A DNA stretch of 64,000 nucleotides, taken from an uncultured Rhizobiaceae bacterium. GTDB lineage: Bacteria > Pseudomonadota > Alphaproteobacteria > Rhizobiales > Rhizobiaceae. The notes beneath the pieces were generated by a model. The model was not told where the DNA came from. It did no database searches and worked only from the letters and a program-made list of their open reading frames with translations. The stretch covers positions 62,001-126,000 of the forward strand of contig CAMYMG010000079.1 of assembly GCA_947259295.1 (NCBI GenBank), read 5' to 3'. A program made the position numbers and the translations under genes. Below are positions 28,365-37,162 of the stretch, in pieces; position 1 is the stretch's first letter, and each line of letters starts with the position of its first letter.

Positions 28365-28933
28365 GCGGCGACTTTCTCGACAAGCCGCACCGGCTGATTG
28401 TCGAAGCCGAGTGTGCCGTCATCACTGATGTCGATTCGGTAGAGCCGATCCCGCTTCACCTGGAAAGGAGGAAGGCCGTCGAACTCCCATCCCGTTGCCC
28501 GCGCGAGCAAAACCCTCATGATTCCGATGTGGGTAACGACGACGGCCGATCCTTCGAGCGATTTGACCCAGGTCTTCAGGCGATCCCAGACCGCGGCAGG
28601 CGTTTCGCCGCCGGGTGGACGAAAATCCCATCCCCATTCCTCGATGTGGCGATAGCCCGAACCCGTGTCGGCGAGCAAGTCAACACCGCGGCTGCCTTCC
28701 CAGCGTCCCCAGTCCATTTCCACCAGTTCAGGCGCAATGACGGGCTCGCGGCCTGCGACGAGTCTCGCGGTCTCGATAGCCCGCGTGAGTGGACTTGAGA
28801 TCAGCGCTGCGTCGTTGAATTCTTCGGGCAATTGCAACCTCGCCAAGTGGGCTCGCGCGGCGTCGTCAAGCGGCTGGTCGATCCGCCCCTGGATCCGGCC
28901 GGCGCGGTTCCACGCCGTGTGGCCGTGGCGCAT
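28361..28933 (-). CDS. Histidine phosphatase family protein
   Basis: A 190-residue phosphoglycerate-mutase-like phosphatase beginning with the catalytic RHG motif (MRHGHTAWNRAG). Later conserved elements are SSPLTRAIETA, E92-type acid residues in the VEMDWGRWEG segment, and the second catalytic His in VVTHIGIMR. In this operon it may dephosphorylate a sugar or a lipid-linked intermediate (inference). The ATG leaves only one residue before RHG. Eight further in-frame codons lie upstream without a standard start. It overlaps the downstream GT28 gene by four bases. Confidence 0.85.
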   Translation of the reverse strand: MRHGHTAWNRAGRIQGRIDQPLDDAARAHLARLQLPEEFNDAALISSPLTRAIETARLVAGREPVIAPELVEMDWGRWEGSRGVDLLADTGSGYRHIEEWGWDFRPPGGETPAAVWDRLKTWVKSLEGSAVVVTHIGIMRVLLARATGWEFDGLPPFQVKRDRLYRIDISDDGTLGFDNQPVRLVEKVAA

Positions 28934-28953
28934 CAGGGCAATGCGGGCGGAGA

Positions 28954-30045
28954 TCAGTGGTATTCTTTCGTGATGAGGGGGCGGAGCGCTTCGGTCAAAG
29001 TCGCGCGTGCATTGGCGATGAGATGGTCTGTCGCGACCTTCTCGCGCGCCTGGCGCCCGACACGAAGACGGCCGTCCGCATCCGAAATGATGGATTCGAT
29101 GGCCCTGGCATAGGCTGGCACGTCGTTTGCCGGCGTCAGCCAGCCGCCGCCTTCGACCACGTCGCGAACTCCCGGCCTGTCCTCGGCAAGAACAGGGCAG
29201 GCCTCAGCCTGCGCCTCAAGATAGACCATGCCGTAGGCCTCGCCGACGCCCGGCCAGACCAACGCGTCGCAGCGGCGGAACTGTTCGTTGACCCCGTCCT
29301 GGTCGAGTGCGCCCAGGAACGTCACCCGCTCGCCAAACCTCGAGAACAATGCCTCCACCTCCGCCCTTGCCGCGCCGTCGCCGACGATCGTAAGCGTCCA
29401 ACTGCCTGTCCGCACCTGAGCAAGCGCCGATGCCAGCACCTGATAGCTTGCGAGCTTGTCTCCGGGGCGGAACATGGCACAGGCGAGTAACCGCGTCATG
29501 TCATGGCTGGGACGGGCAGGAGCAGCATCGAGACTCTCCCGATTGAGGAACGGCTTCAGCCAGACGAGCTTCTGGTTCGACGTGCGGTCGCGCTCCAGCG
29601 CTTCCCGGTCATAGTCGGTCAGATAGAATATTAGGTCTGCGGCGTCGCACGCTTCTTCCGCGGCTTTCGCGAACCGGGCGTAGGGTCCCTTCAGCCGGCT
29701 CGACGCGCGCGTTGCCTCGATCAGCGCGTAGGGAATTCCCCAGTGCCTGGACAGAGCCGGACCCAGCAGGTCGGGCGCCTTGTAGTAGGAGTGATAGGTC
29801 AGCCAAAGGGCGGGAGGATTTCGCTCTGAAAGTTTTTCGATTTCGGCCCGTGCGGCCATCTCGATCGCCTTCTGGACCGCTTCTTCGCCGTGCTTATCCC
29901 GGCTGCGCAGCCGGCTGATCAGGATGACGTCTCCGAGTTCCGACGATGTCAGTGCGGAAACCAGCGCCCGGGCCATGGTGCGGTCGCCGGACGGCACAGC
30001 GTCGTCCGGTGGCTTCATCGGGGCATAGAACGCGATCTCGGCCAT
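28954..30045 (-). CDS. Glycosyltransferase, GT4-like
   Basis: A 363-residue GT-B protein. The C-terminal half has the GT4 pattern: LLACAMFRPGDK, TLTIVGDGAARAEVEAL, VTFLGAL, and the donor-binding WPGVGEAYGMVYLEAQAEACPV with its E-x7-E motif. The start is the ATG at 30045, four bases after the upstream stop. The frame is open further to 30144, but that stretch lies inside the previous gene. The role is addition of one sugar in the locus glycan. Donor and acceptor are unknown. Confidence 0.85.
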   Translation of the reverse strand: MAEIAFYAPMKPPDDAVPSGDRTMARALVSALTSSELGDVILISRLRSRDKHGEEAVQKAIEMAARAEIEKLSERNPPALWLTYHSYYKAPDLLGPALSRHWGIPYALIEATRASSRLKGPYARFAKAAEEACDAADLIFYLTDYDREALERDRTSNQKLVWLKPFLNRESLDAAPARPSHDMTRLLACAMFRPGDKLASYQVLASALAQVRTGSWTLTIVGDGAARAEVEALFSRFGERVTFLGALDQDGVNEQFRRCDALVWPGVGEAYGMVYLEAQAEACPVLAEDRPGVRDVVEGGGWLTPANDVPAYARAIESIISDADGRLRVGRQAREKVATDHLIANARATLTEALRPLITKEYH

Positions 30046-30049
30046 GCGG

Positions 30050-31291
30050 CTAGGCAAGAGCTGCGTTGAGACGCGCCGCAAGCCGGTCGATACCGGCATC
30101 GACGCCGAACGAGGAGACCAGTCGCTGGCGCGCCGCTTTCGCATAGAGGGCGCGAGCCGCCGGGTCGCGGATCATGTCGAGAAGAGCGCCGGCTATCTCC
30201 GAAGCTTCGGGTTCGACCAGCACGCCATGCTTCCCGTTCTCGATGAATTCCGGGATCGAAGAGACGTTCGTGGACAGGATTGGCAGTTCCTGGCTCGCCG
30301 CCTCCATCAGCACGTTGGGCAGGCCATCGCGGTCTCCATCGCTGGCTATGCGGCTTGGCAGGACGAAAATATCGGATTGCCGCAGCGCCTCGATGACTTC
30401 CGACTGATTGGAGGCGCCACGCCATTCGACGCGATCCGCAAGGCCGAGGCTTTCTGCCTGCGCCTGCAGCTTTTCGGAGAGGTCACCGCCGCCAATGTGG
30501 ACAAAGCGCCATTCCAGTTCGCGCGGCAGCTGGGCGAGCGCGGATAGAAGCAGATCGTAACCCTTCTTCTCCACCAGTCGGCCGACCGAAACCAGTATGA
30601 CGGGCTCGCCCGATCCATCGCGCTTCGGCCGGGCAGGGGGTGGCGTGGGAAAGCGCGACAGGTCGAGACCATGATAGATCAAGTCGAGATCCCCGGGATG
30701 GCTTGAGAGCCCGCGCAGATGACCCGCACCAAGCGCCGTGCAGGTGGCGCCGAAGGTCGAGCGCGCAAGCTTGTCGCGCTTCTCCCAGTCCGGCGATTTC
30801 CAGATGTCCTTGGCATGGGCGGAAAATCCCCATGGGACGCCGCGCATCAGGCTGGCGTAGAGGGCGACCGATGACGGCGTATGCAGGAAATGCGCATAGA
30901 TGAATCTGAGGTCCGCGGATGCCTCGCGTGCGAGCACCATGGCCTGGCCGAAGCGCCGGACGCGGTTTGGGGTCGGATCCCGGAGCAGGTGTTTGAGCCA
31001 GAGCTTCAACGCCGAGCCGAACCTGGGCAAGCGTATGGCATGGACCGCACCCTTCATGACGCGGCGAGGCTCTTCGTAAAGATATTCCGGCAGATAGCGC
31101 ACGTTCGCCTGGAGCGCATCGTGCAGCGCATGGCGCTTCTTGTCGGTAGGATGACGCATCGACCAGACGTCGAAGCGCAGGCCGTGCCTTTCAAGCGCCA
31201 CGAGTTCCTGGGCGATAAAGGTCTCCGACAATCGGGGCCAGCCCTTGAGAACGATTGCCAGGCTGCCTGCGGACCGGTCAGCCTCGTTCAT
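30050..31291 (-). CDS. Glycosyltransferase, GT4 family
   Basis: A 413-residue GT4 enzyme. The N-terminal acceptor domain begins LKGWPRLSETFIAQEL, typical of capsular and exopolysaccharide GT4 enzymes. The C-terminal domain has VSVGRLVEKKGYDLLLSAL, the VEWRG strand and the E-x7-E donor region PNVLMEAASQELPILST. It is soluble, probably associated with the inner membrane surface. The ATG overlaps the stop of the upstream GT28-like gene by four bases. Confidence 0.92.
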   Translation of the reverse strand: MNEADRSAGSLAIVLKGWPRLSETFIAQELVALERHGLRFDVWSMRHPTDKKRHALHDALQANVRYLPEYLYEEPRRVMKGAVHAIRLPRFGSALKLWLKHLLRDPTPNRVRRFGQAMVLAREASADLRFIYAHFLHTPSSVALYASLMRGVPWGFSAHAKDIWKSPDWEKRDKLARSTFGATCTALGAGHLRGLSSHPGDLDLIYHGLDLSRFPTPPPARPKRDGSGEPVILVSVGRLVEKKGYDLLLSALAQLPRELEWRFVHIGGGDLSEKLQAQAESLGLADRVEWRGASNQSEVIEALRQSDIFVLPSRIASDGDRDGLPNVLMEAASQELPILSTNVSSIPEFIENGKHGVLVEPEASEIAGALLDMIRDPAARALYAKAARQRLVSSFGVDAGIDRLAARLNAALA

Positions 31292-32493
31292 GCGTTGACG
31301 GGCGCCTTCATCAGCGATTTCGTCAGCGCGATGATCTTTTCCAGCCCGTCCATGAACCCTGCCGGAGCATGGTCGGACGGCGGGCTTTGATGCGCGAGGT
31401 CGCGGATGGCCTTGGCCATGACCTCCGGTCCGCCGCCATCCCGGTCGCGGTCGAGCATCCGGATCAGCCCGAGGCGTTCGGCGACGGACGCCCGGATGTG
31501 CTGTTCCATGCGCGGTACGGTACGCGGCGCGATCACGGCGCGGCAGTCGAAGGAGAGAATTTCGCAGAACGTGTTGTAGCCGCCCATGGCCACGACACCC
31601 AACGCGTCCTGCATCAGCCCCTCGATGCGGGATTCGAAGCCGATGGCCGTCACGCGCTGTCCCAACGCCTCCACCCGCTGGTCAAAGGCCAGCCGACGCT
31701 CGCCATTCAGGAACGGGCCGTACACGATCAGCGCAGGCGGGCCGAGGGCGGGATCGTTTTCATAGGCGCGCAAGGTCCAGTCGACGAGCGCCTCGCCGTC
31801 GCCGCCACCGCCGGGCGTGACGAGCACGAAAGGATGGTCCATCTGCGTCGCAGGCAGTTCGACCGGCGCGGCGCGGCGCAGATAGCCGGTGTAGTGGACC
31901 CGGTTCTTGAAATCATCCGAGATATCAAGGCTTTGCAATGGATTGTAAACGCTCTGGTCGCCGTAGATCCAGAACTGGTCGTAGAACCGGTCTGCGATCT
32001 CCAGTGCGCCCTTGCGCTCCCATTCGACTGACAGGGCTTCGGGGGAGTCGAGCACGTCGCGAATGCCGAGGACGAATTTTGCACGGCCCATCGCCTTGAT
32101 GATTTCCAGGGTCGATGTCAGTTCGCCGCGAAAGCCGGACGGCTCCTTATCGACGATCACCAGATCCGGGTTGAAGTTTTCCGCTGCCGCCAGGATGACG
32201 CTGGCGCGCAGCGAGGTCGTCTGCTCGATATCCATGTTCAGGGATTCCGAGACATATTCCGCTTCGGTGGTCTTCACGACGCCTGGCATGCGGATATGGT
32301 CGACACCGGGCGGGAAGGTGAAGCGTCCCGCGACGGGAGAGCCGGTCAGGATAAGTGCCGAAGAGCCTTCGAATGCGGACACCAGCGCCTCGGCGATCGC
32401 CCGGGACCGCCGCAGGTGCCCGAGCCCGAATGTATCGTGGCTATAGAACAGGAAGCGCGGAGGACGGCCCGTCGGCTGGACTCTGGTATGCAT
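31288..32493 (-). CDS. Glycosyltransferase, GT28/MurG-like
   Basis: A protein of about 401 residues and the first gene of the leftward glycan operon. The motif YSHDTFGLGHLRRSRAIAEAL near the N-terminus is the GT-B Gly-rich loop. The C-terminal half contains VTPGGGGDGEALV and VAMGGYNTFCEIL, the donor-binding motif. It is a paralogue type of the GT28-like enzyme at 27219-28364, with low overall similarity by eye. I placed the start at the ATG at 32493. The frame extends to 32559 with 22 residues that do not look conserved. It diverges from the lyase-like gene. Confidence 0.83.
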   Translation of the reverse strand: MHTRVQPTGRPPRFLFYSHDTFGLGHLRRSRAIAEALVSAFEGSSALILTGSPVAGRFTFPPGVDHIRMPGVVKTTEAEYVSESLNMDIEQTTSLRASVILAAAENFNPDLVIVDKEPSGFRGELTSTLEIIKAMGRAKFVLGIRDVLDSPEALSVEWERKGALEIADRFYDQFWIYGDQSVYNPLQSLDISDDFKNRVHYTGYLRRAAPVELPATQMDHPFVLVTPGGGGDGEALVDWTLRAYENDPALGPPALIVYGPFLNGERRLAFDQRVEALGQRVTAIGFESRIEGLMQDALGVVAMGGYNTFCEILSFDCRAVIAPRTVPRMEQHIRASVAERLGLIRMLDRDRDGGGPEVMAKAIRDLAHQSPPSDHAPAGFMDGLEKIIALTKSLMKAPVNA

Positions 32494-32731
32494 CGTCAAT
32501 CCCGCTTCTCGTCGACTGGCCGGGCAAATGAACAGGTCATCTGGAGGGCGGGCTACCATTAACCGGCGAGGGCCGATTTGTGAATAGCACGGCCGTTTTC
32601 TCGGGCCATCCCAAAATCGGCCGTCGGGTCTTTCGCACGGGCGCTGAAACCCCTAAGTGACTGCGAGGCCGTGCAAAAGCGCGGCCGTTGGACGTTCGCC
32701 TGCCGTTGGGACACGGTATTGAAGGAGTATC

Positions 32732-33544
32732 ATGAGCGCGACGGAAACCGACGCCGGGCGCATCGCCGCTTCCGGGCGCACGCTTGAGGAACATCTGGAG
32801 ATTGCCAGTTCGCTGCAGACCGATCCCAAGGGCAGCAGCGCGATCACGCTCGATTTCGAAAGCGGCGATCTGACCGGCTGGAGCATAAGGCGCCTGGCGA
32901 GGTCCTATTCGGCGGTGGTCCAGGACGAGATCGTGCGGGTGGGTACCAAGGCCTGCCGCTTCGAGATCCGGGCCGGGGACAAGGTCTCGCAGGGTCTGCG
33001 CGCCGAACTCCGCGACTGGTACAACGCGCCTTTCGACGTCGATATCTGGTACGGCTTCTCGACTTATCTTCCGAAGGATTTCCATCCCCCGCGCGGGGTA
33101 GGGGTGGTCCTCGCGCAATGGCACGACCAGGCCGAGCTTGGCGATCCCTCGGGCAAGCCGCCGCTGGCTATCCGCTATCTCGATGGCGCATTGCACTTTA
33201 CGGGCGCTTTTTCCGAGATCGCGTCGCATGAGCCCGACAAGCGCTATGAATTTCACGTCATGCGCGACGTTGCCCATGACCGGTGGCTGGACTTCGCGTT
33301 TCGCATCCGCTGGTCGAGACTGGCCGAAACGAGTGTCGAAGCGCTTCTCGACGGCGCGCCGCTCTTTCGGTTCGACGGCCCGCTCGGCTATCGAAACCAG
33401 GTCAAGGGCCCGTATTTCAAGCTGGGCGTCTATGCCAGTGGTGAAATTTCCGACCCGCTGGTCGTCTACCACGACAATTACAGCCGCGCCGACAGTTTTG
33501 GGGCGGTCGATCCCTCTGTCCTTCATACGACGCAGGGCCTGTGA
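32732..33544 (+). CDS. Heparin lyase I-like (polysaccharide lyase) family protein
   Basis: A 270-residue beta-jelly-roll protein resembling the heparin lyase I/PL20-type Pfam family. Conserved stretches are DIWYGFSTYLP, VLAQWHDQ, KRYEFHVMRD and the C-terminal GPYFKLGVYAS with VVYHDNYSRAD. No signal peptide is visible, so the protein should be cytoplasmic, odd for a polysaccharide lyase. It may act on a cytoplasmic glycan precursor or serve as a lectin-like binder (inference). AAGGAG six bases before the ATG fixes the start. It is the first gene of a four-gene operon, with TGATG overlap to the next. Confidence 0.78.
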   Translation: MSATETDAGRIAASGRTLEEHLEIASSLQTDPKGSSAITLDFESGDLTGWSIRRLARSYSAVVQDEIVRVGTKACRFEIRAGDKVSQGLRAELRDWYNAPFDVDIWYGFSTYLPKDFHPPRGVGVVLAQWHDQAELGDPSGKPPLAIRYLDGALHFTGAFSEIASHEPDKRYEFHVMRDVAHDRWLDFAFRIRWSRLAETSVEALLDGAPLFRFDGPLGYRNQVKGPYFKLGVYASGEISDPLVVYHDNYSRADSFGAVDPSVLHTTQGL

Positions 33545-34812
33545 TGCGCCACGTCGACGGCAATGGGCGGTCGCTTGCGATCATCGAACTCGCTGGCGAG
33601 CGGCGGGCGACGCATCCCCGGCCGGGTGCCTTCGATGGGGTGACTGTTCATGGCCTTGGCGGCAGCAATGGCAATTCATATGAGGTGCAGCTCGAAGCCA
33701 TTGCGTTGGCGCGCCAGACCGGCGCCGACTGGATGATCGTTCTCGGCGCCGGCGAAGGTCTGTCGGACGATGCCCTCGAACTCGCTTCGCCCGGCCTGGA
33801 TAGATACGACGCCATCTTCGGCGCCGCACACGTCCGCGGCAGCAGGGATGCTGTTTCGAGGATCACGCGCCTTGCCTTCGACACGGCCGACCGGCTTCCG
33901 CATGCCCTGCTCAACTGGTGGATGCCGAGCGCACATCTCGTCCGCGTCGACAAGGCCGAGCAGGCGATGCAGGCTGCTTCAAGCGCGGGACCCGACTGGC
34001 AGACGGAATATCTGTTCGAGATCTGGGCCTCGGCGCCTTGCATGAAATCGGCGCAGCCAATGCTTGAGCTGGACCGGGAACCGGAGGGTCTCGACGCCGG
34101 CGCCAGGGAACTGGTGCTTCGGCGCCTGTCAGAGCAACCGGTATTCCTGCCGGTCGTTTACGGCGATACGGTCTACTACTTGCCCTATACCGGCCGGAAC
34201 GCGGGGATAGAGCGGGAGCAGACGCGCGGTCTGTTCTTCGAGGCCATGGAATTGGAAGAACTGCGCAAGGTCATCGAACCCGGCGCTCACATCGTCGATG
34301 TCGGGGCCAATACGGGCAATCACACCATGTTCTTCGCGGGGCCCATGAAGGCGGCCAGGGTCACGCCTTTCGAGCCTCTGCCGGCGGCGGCCCAGGCTTT
34401 ACGGGCCGCAGTGCAACGCAATGGCCTGTCGAATGTCGATCTCTCCCACCTGGGCATTGGTGTCGCCGACCGGATCGGCCGCGCAAGCCCGTCCTTCTCT
34501 ATTCGCGGGGGCCTGGGGGCGACAAGCATGACCTCCGATCCGGATGGCGAAATCGATGTAAAGACGCTCGATTCGATGGTATCCGGACCCGTCGACCTGT
34601 TGAAGATCGATGTCGAGGGGATGGAAATGAGCGTGCTCGCCGGCGCGGAACATATGATCAGGCAGTCGCGGCCGCTGATCTACATCGAAATCGCCAATGC
34701 CAACACGCCGGCCTTCACGCAATGGCTGGACGCGGCGGGCTATCGCGTCGAACGGATGTTCACCGACAAGGCGCATGCCAACTATCTCCTTGCTCCGAAA
34801 GCTAAGTGCTGA
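33544..34812 (+). CDS. FkbM-family methyltransferase with extra N-terminal domain
   Basis: A 422-residue protein in two parts. Residues from about 200 onward form an FkbM SAM-dependent methyltransferase with [10 protein letters not shown] and [17 protein letters not shown], likely O-methylating a sugar. The first 190 residues are not part of FkbM. Their alternating pattern around [18 protein letters not shown] resembles a glycosyltransferase 2 fold lacking the catalytic DxD, so it may be a degenerate GT-A or binding domain (inference). I used the ATG at 33544, which overlaps the upstream TGA. A GTG at 33541 is one codon earlier. Confidence 0.85.
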   Translation: MRHVDGNGRSLAIIELAGERRATHPRPGAFDGVTVHGLGGSNGNSYEVQLEAIALARQTGADWMIVLGAGEGLSDDALELASPGLDRYDAIFGAAHVRGSRDAVSRITRLAFDTADRLPHALLNWWMPSAHLVRVDKAEQAMQAASSAGPDWQTEYLFEIWASAPCMKSAQPMLELDREPEGLDAGARELVLRRLSEQPVFLPVVYGDTVYYLPYTGRNAGIEREQTRGLFFEAMELEELRKVIEPGAHIVDVGANTGNHTMFFAGPMKAARVTPFEPLPAAAQALRAAVQRNGLSNVDLSHLGIGVADRIGRASPSFSIRGGLGATSMTSDPDGEIDVKTLDSMVSGPVDLLKIDVEGMEMSVLAGAEHMIRQSRPLIYIEIANANTPAFTQWLDAAGYRVERMFTDKAHANYLLAPKAKC

Positions 34813-35846
34813 TGCGATTTCTCGTTACCGGAACCGCCGGCTTCATCGGCTTTCACGTAGCCCGCCGCCTTTTGCGTGACGGGCATTCGGTCGTCGGGTT
34901 CGATGGCATCACGCCCTATTACGATGTCAGGCTGAAGCGTCGCCGGCATGCGACACTGAACCAGATGCCCGGCTTCGCGGCGGTCGAAGCAATGCTCGAG
35001 ACGCCGGATGCCCTGATTGAGGCGGTGGACGGAAGAAACCCGGATGTCGTGATCCATCTCGCGGCACAGGCAGGCGTGCGCCACAGCATCGAGGATCCGG
35101 AATCCTATGTCAGCGCCAATCTGGTCGGCTTGCTGAAAGTGCTGGAACTGTGCCGCGCCGTCCAGCCGAAGCATCTGGTCTTTTCGTCGACGAGTTCCGT
35201 GTACGGCATGTCGCCGAAGTCGGAATTCGTCGAGACGGACGTCACCGACAGGCCGGTCTCCCTCTACGCCGCGACCAAGAAATCCGGCGAGGTGATGGCG
35301 CACTCCTATGCCCACCTGTTCGGCATACCGACGACGGCCTGCCGCTTCTTCACCGTCTACGGGCCGAGCGGCCGTCCGGACATGTCGCTATTCAAGTTCG
35401 TCCGTGCAATTCTGAACGACGAGCCGATCGACGTGTTCGGGGAGGGCAAGCACGAACGCGATTTCACCTATATTGACGATCTGGTCGAGGCGATCGTCCG
35501 TCTCGTGGGGTGCATTCCCGAAACGGGCAATCCGGTCGTCGAGGCAGACGTCACGGATTCGCTGTCCGCGGTCGCTCCCTATCGGGAGGTCAACATCGCC
35601 GGCGGAAAGACGGTCGGGCTGATGCGCTATATCGAACTTATCGAGGAAATCCTCGGCCGCAAGGCGCGCCTCAATATGCTGCCCATGCAGCCCGGCGATG
35701 TCGTTCGCACCACGGCTTCGCCGGCGCTTCTCAAGGCGCTTACCGGCTACCAGCCGGACACGGATATCAGGACGGGGCTCGAGAAATTCATCGCGTGGTA
35801 TCTGAGCGAAATCCATGACGCCTCAGGGCGGGGCGTGCCGGCATGA
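34812..35846 (+). CDS. NAD-dependent epimerase, UDP-glucuronate 4-epimerase-like
   Basis: A 344-residue short-chain dehydrogenase-type sugar epimerase. It has the Rossmann motif GTAGFIG, the catalytic YAATKK (Tyr and Lys) preceded by SSTSSVYG, and [10 protein letters not shown] near residue 40. The last resembles the YYDxxLKxxR stretch of LpsL/Cap1J-type UDP-glucuronate 4-epimerases. The product would be UDP-galacturonate (inference from similarity). Start at the ATG at 34812 in a TGATG overlap; a GTG two codons earlier is possible. The dehydrogenase gene follows with an ATGA overlap. Confidence 0.88.
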   Translation: MRFLVTGTAGFIGFHVARRLLRDGHSVVGFDGITPYYDVRLKRRRHATLNQMPGFAAVEAMLETPDALIEAVDGRNPDVVIHLAAQAGVRHSIEDPESYVSANLVGLLKVLELCRAVQPKHLVFSSTSSVYGMSPKSEFVETDVTDRPVSLYAATKKSGEVMAHSYAHLFGIPTTACRFFTVYGPSGRPDMSLFKFVRAILNDEPIDVFGEGKHERDFTYIDDLVEAIVRLVGCIPETGNPVVEADVTDSLSAVAPYREVNIAGGKTVGLMRYIELIEEILGRKARLNMLPMQPGDVVRTTASPALLKALTGYQPDTDIRTGLEKFIAWYLSEIHDASGRGVPA

Positions 35847-37120
35847 ATTTCGATGGCGGGAAGATCGCCGTTATCGGCCTTGGCTATGTCGGGCTGCCGC
35901 TGGCCATGGAATTCGCCAGGTCCCGGCCGGTCGTGGGTTTCGATACGAAGCGGGCGCGGATCGACGAGTTGCTTGCTGGGCACGATGCGACCCTCGAGGT
36001 CGATCCCGAAACGCTGGCATCGACGCCAGGCATCGAATTCACCGACGATCCGGAAGCGCTCGGCGAATGCGACATCTTCATCGTGACGGTGCCGACGCCG
36101 ATCGACAGCGCCAACCGGCCCGATCTGTCGCCGCTGGTCCGTGCCACCGAGACAGTCGGCCGGGCCATGCGCAAGGGCGCACTGGTCGCCTACGAATCGA
36201 CGGTTTACCCGGGCTGCACGCGAGACGTGTGCGTGCCGATCCTTGAGCGCGAGTCCGGCCTGCTGCTCAACGAGGGGTTCTTCGTCGGGTATAGCCCGGA
36301 GCGGGCCAATCCCGGCGACAGGGGTCACCGGCTCACCAACATCGTCAAGGTGACGAGCGGATCAACGCCCGAGGCGGCCGACGCGGTCGACCGGCTCTAT
36401 GGGTCGATCGTCACTGCGGGAACCCACAAGGCGAGCTCGATCGAAGTGGCGGAGGCAGCCAAGGTGATCGAGAATACGCAACGCGACCTCAACATCGCGC
36501 TGATGAACGAACTCGCCATCATCTTCAACCGGCTGGGCATCGACACGATGGAAGTGCTCGCCGCGGCGCAGACCAAGTGGAATTTCCTGCCCTTCCGTCC
36601 CGGCCTCGTCGGTGGGCACTGCATTGGGGTCGACCCCTACTATCTGACCCACCGGGCGCAGGAGGCTGGCTACCACCCCGAGGTCATCCTGGCCGGGCGG
36701 CGCATCAATGACGGCATGGGGCGCTATGTGGCAGACCGCGTCGCGCGCCTGATGATGAAGCGAGGCTTTCCGGTCGTCGGCAGCCGGGTGCTGGTAATGG
36801 GGCTGGCTTTCAAGGAAAACTGTCCCGACATCCGCAACTCGAAAGCGATCGACATCGTGCGCGAACTGCAACAGTTCAACGCCGATGTCGACGTGTGGGA
36901 CCCCTGGATCTCCGAACAGACGAGGCTTTCCGAACCAGACATGAACGTCTTGTCGGAGCCGCCTGCCGCAGGCAGCTACGATGCCGTCATCGTGGCAGTC
37001 GGACACCGCGAATTCGTGGAGGCCGGCATCTCGGGCGTGCGTGCGCTTGGTCGGGAAGGCGCCGTGCTCTTCGACGTCAAGAGCGTCTTCGCCAAAGATG
37101 AAAGCGACGGCCGGCTATAG
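35843..37120 (+). CDS. Nucleotide sugar dehydrogenase, UDP-HexNAc 6-dehydrogenase type
   Basis: A 425-residue enzyme of the UDP-glucose/GDP-mannose dehydrogenase family. The NAD loop is [10 protein letters not shown]. The catalytic Cys is in [17 protein letters not shown], the wording of the WbpA/TviB group that oxidises UDP-N-acetylhexosamines to uronates. SPERANPGD also fits that group. The C-terminal domain ([19 protein letters not shown]) is intact. It provides a uronic acid donor for the locus. It ends the rightward operon, followed by an 8-bp hairpin shared with the convergent operon. Confidence 0.9.
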   Translation: MNFDGGKIAVIGLGYVGLPLAMEFARSRPVVGFDTKRARIDELLAGHDATLEVDPETLASTPGIEFTDDPEALGECDIFIVTVPTPIDSANRPDLSPLVRATETVGRAMRKGALVAYESTVYPGCTRDVCVPILERESGLLLNEGFFVGYSPERANPGDRGHRLTNIVKVTSGSTPEAADAVDRLYGSIVTAGTHKASSIEVAEAAKVIENTQRDLNIALMNELAIIFNRLGIDTMEVLAAAQTKWNFLPFRPGLVGGHCIGVDPYYLTHRAQEAGYHPEVILAGRRINDGMGRYVADRVARLMMKRGFPVVGSRVLVMGLAFKENCPDIRNSKAIDIVRELQQFNADVDVWDPWISEQTRLSEPDMNVLSEPPAAGSYDAVIVAVGHREFVEAGISGVRALGREGAVLFDVKSVFAKDESDGRL

Positions 37121-37132
37121 CGATGCAAACAG

Positions 37133-37154
37133 CCCGGCGACCGAAATCGCCGGG
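37133..37154. terminator. Bidirectional hairpin between convergent operons
   Basis: CCCGGCGA and TCGCCGGG form a perfect 8-bp stem with a six-base loop in the 42-base gap between the sugar dehydrogenase stop and the UxaA-family stop. Symmetry and location suit a two-way terminator, although T tracts are absent. Confidence 0.55.
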
Positions 37155-37162
37155 ACCGTCAG

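Noticed and set aside
32587-32674. GCACGGCC and GGCCGTGC inverted repeat in the divergent glycan promoter region
   Set aside because: The eight-base arms are 72 bases apart and GC-rich, which is easily expected by chance here.
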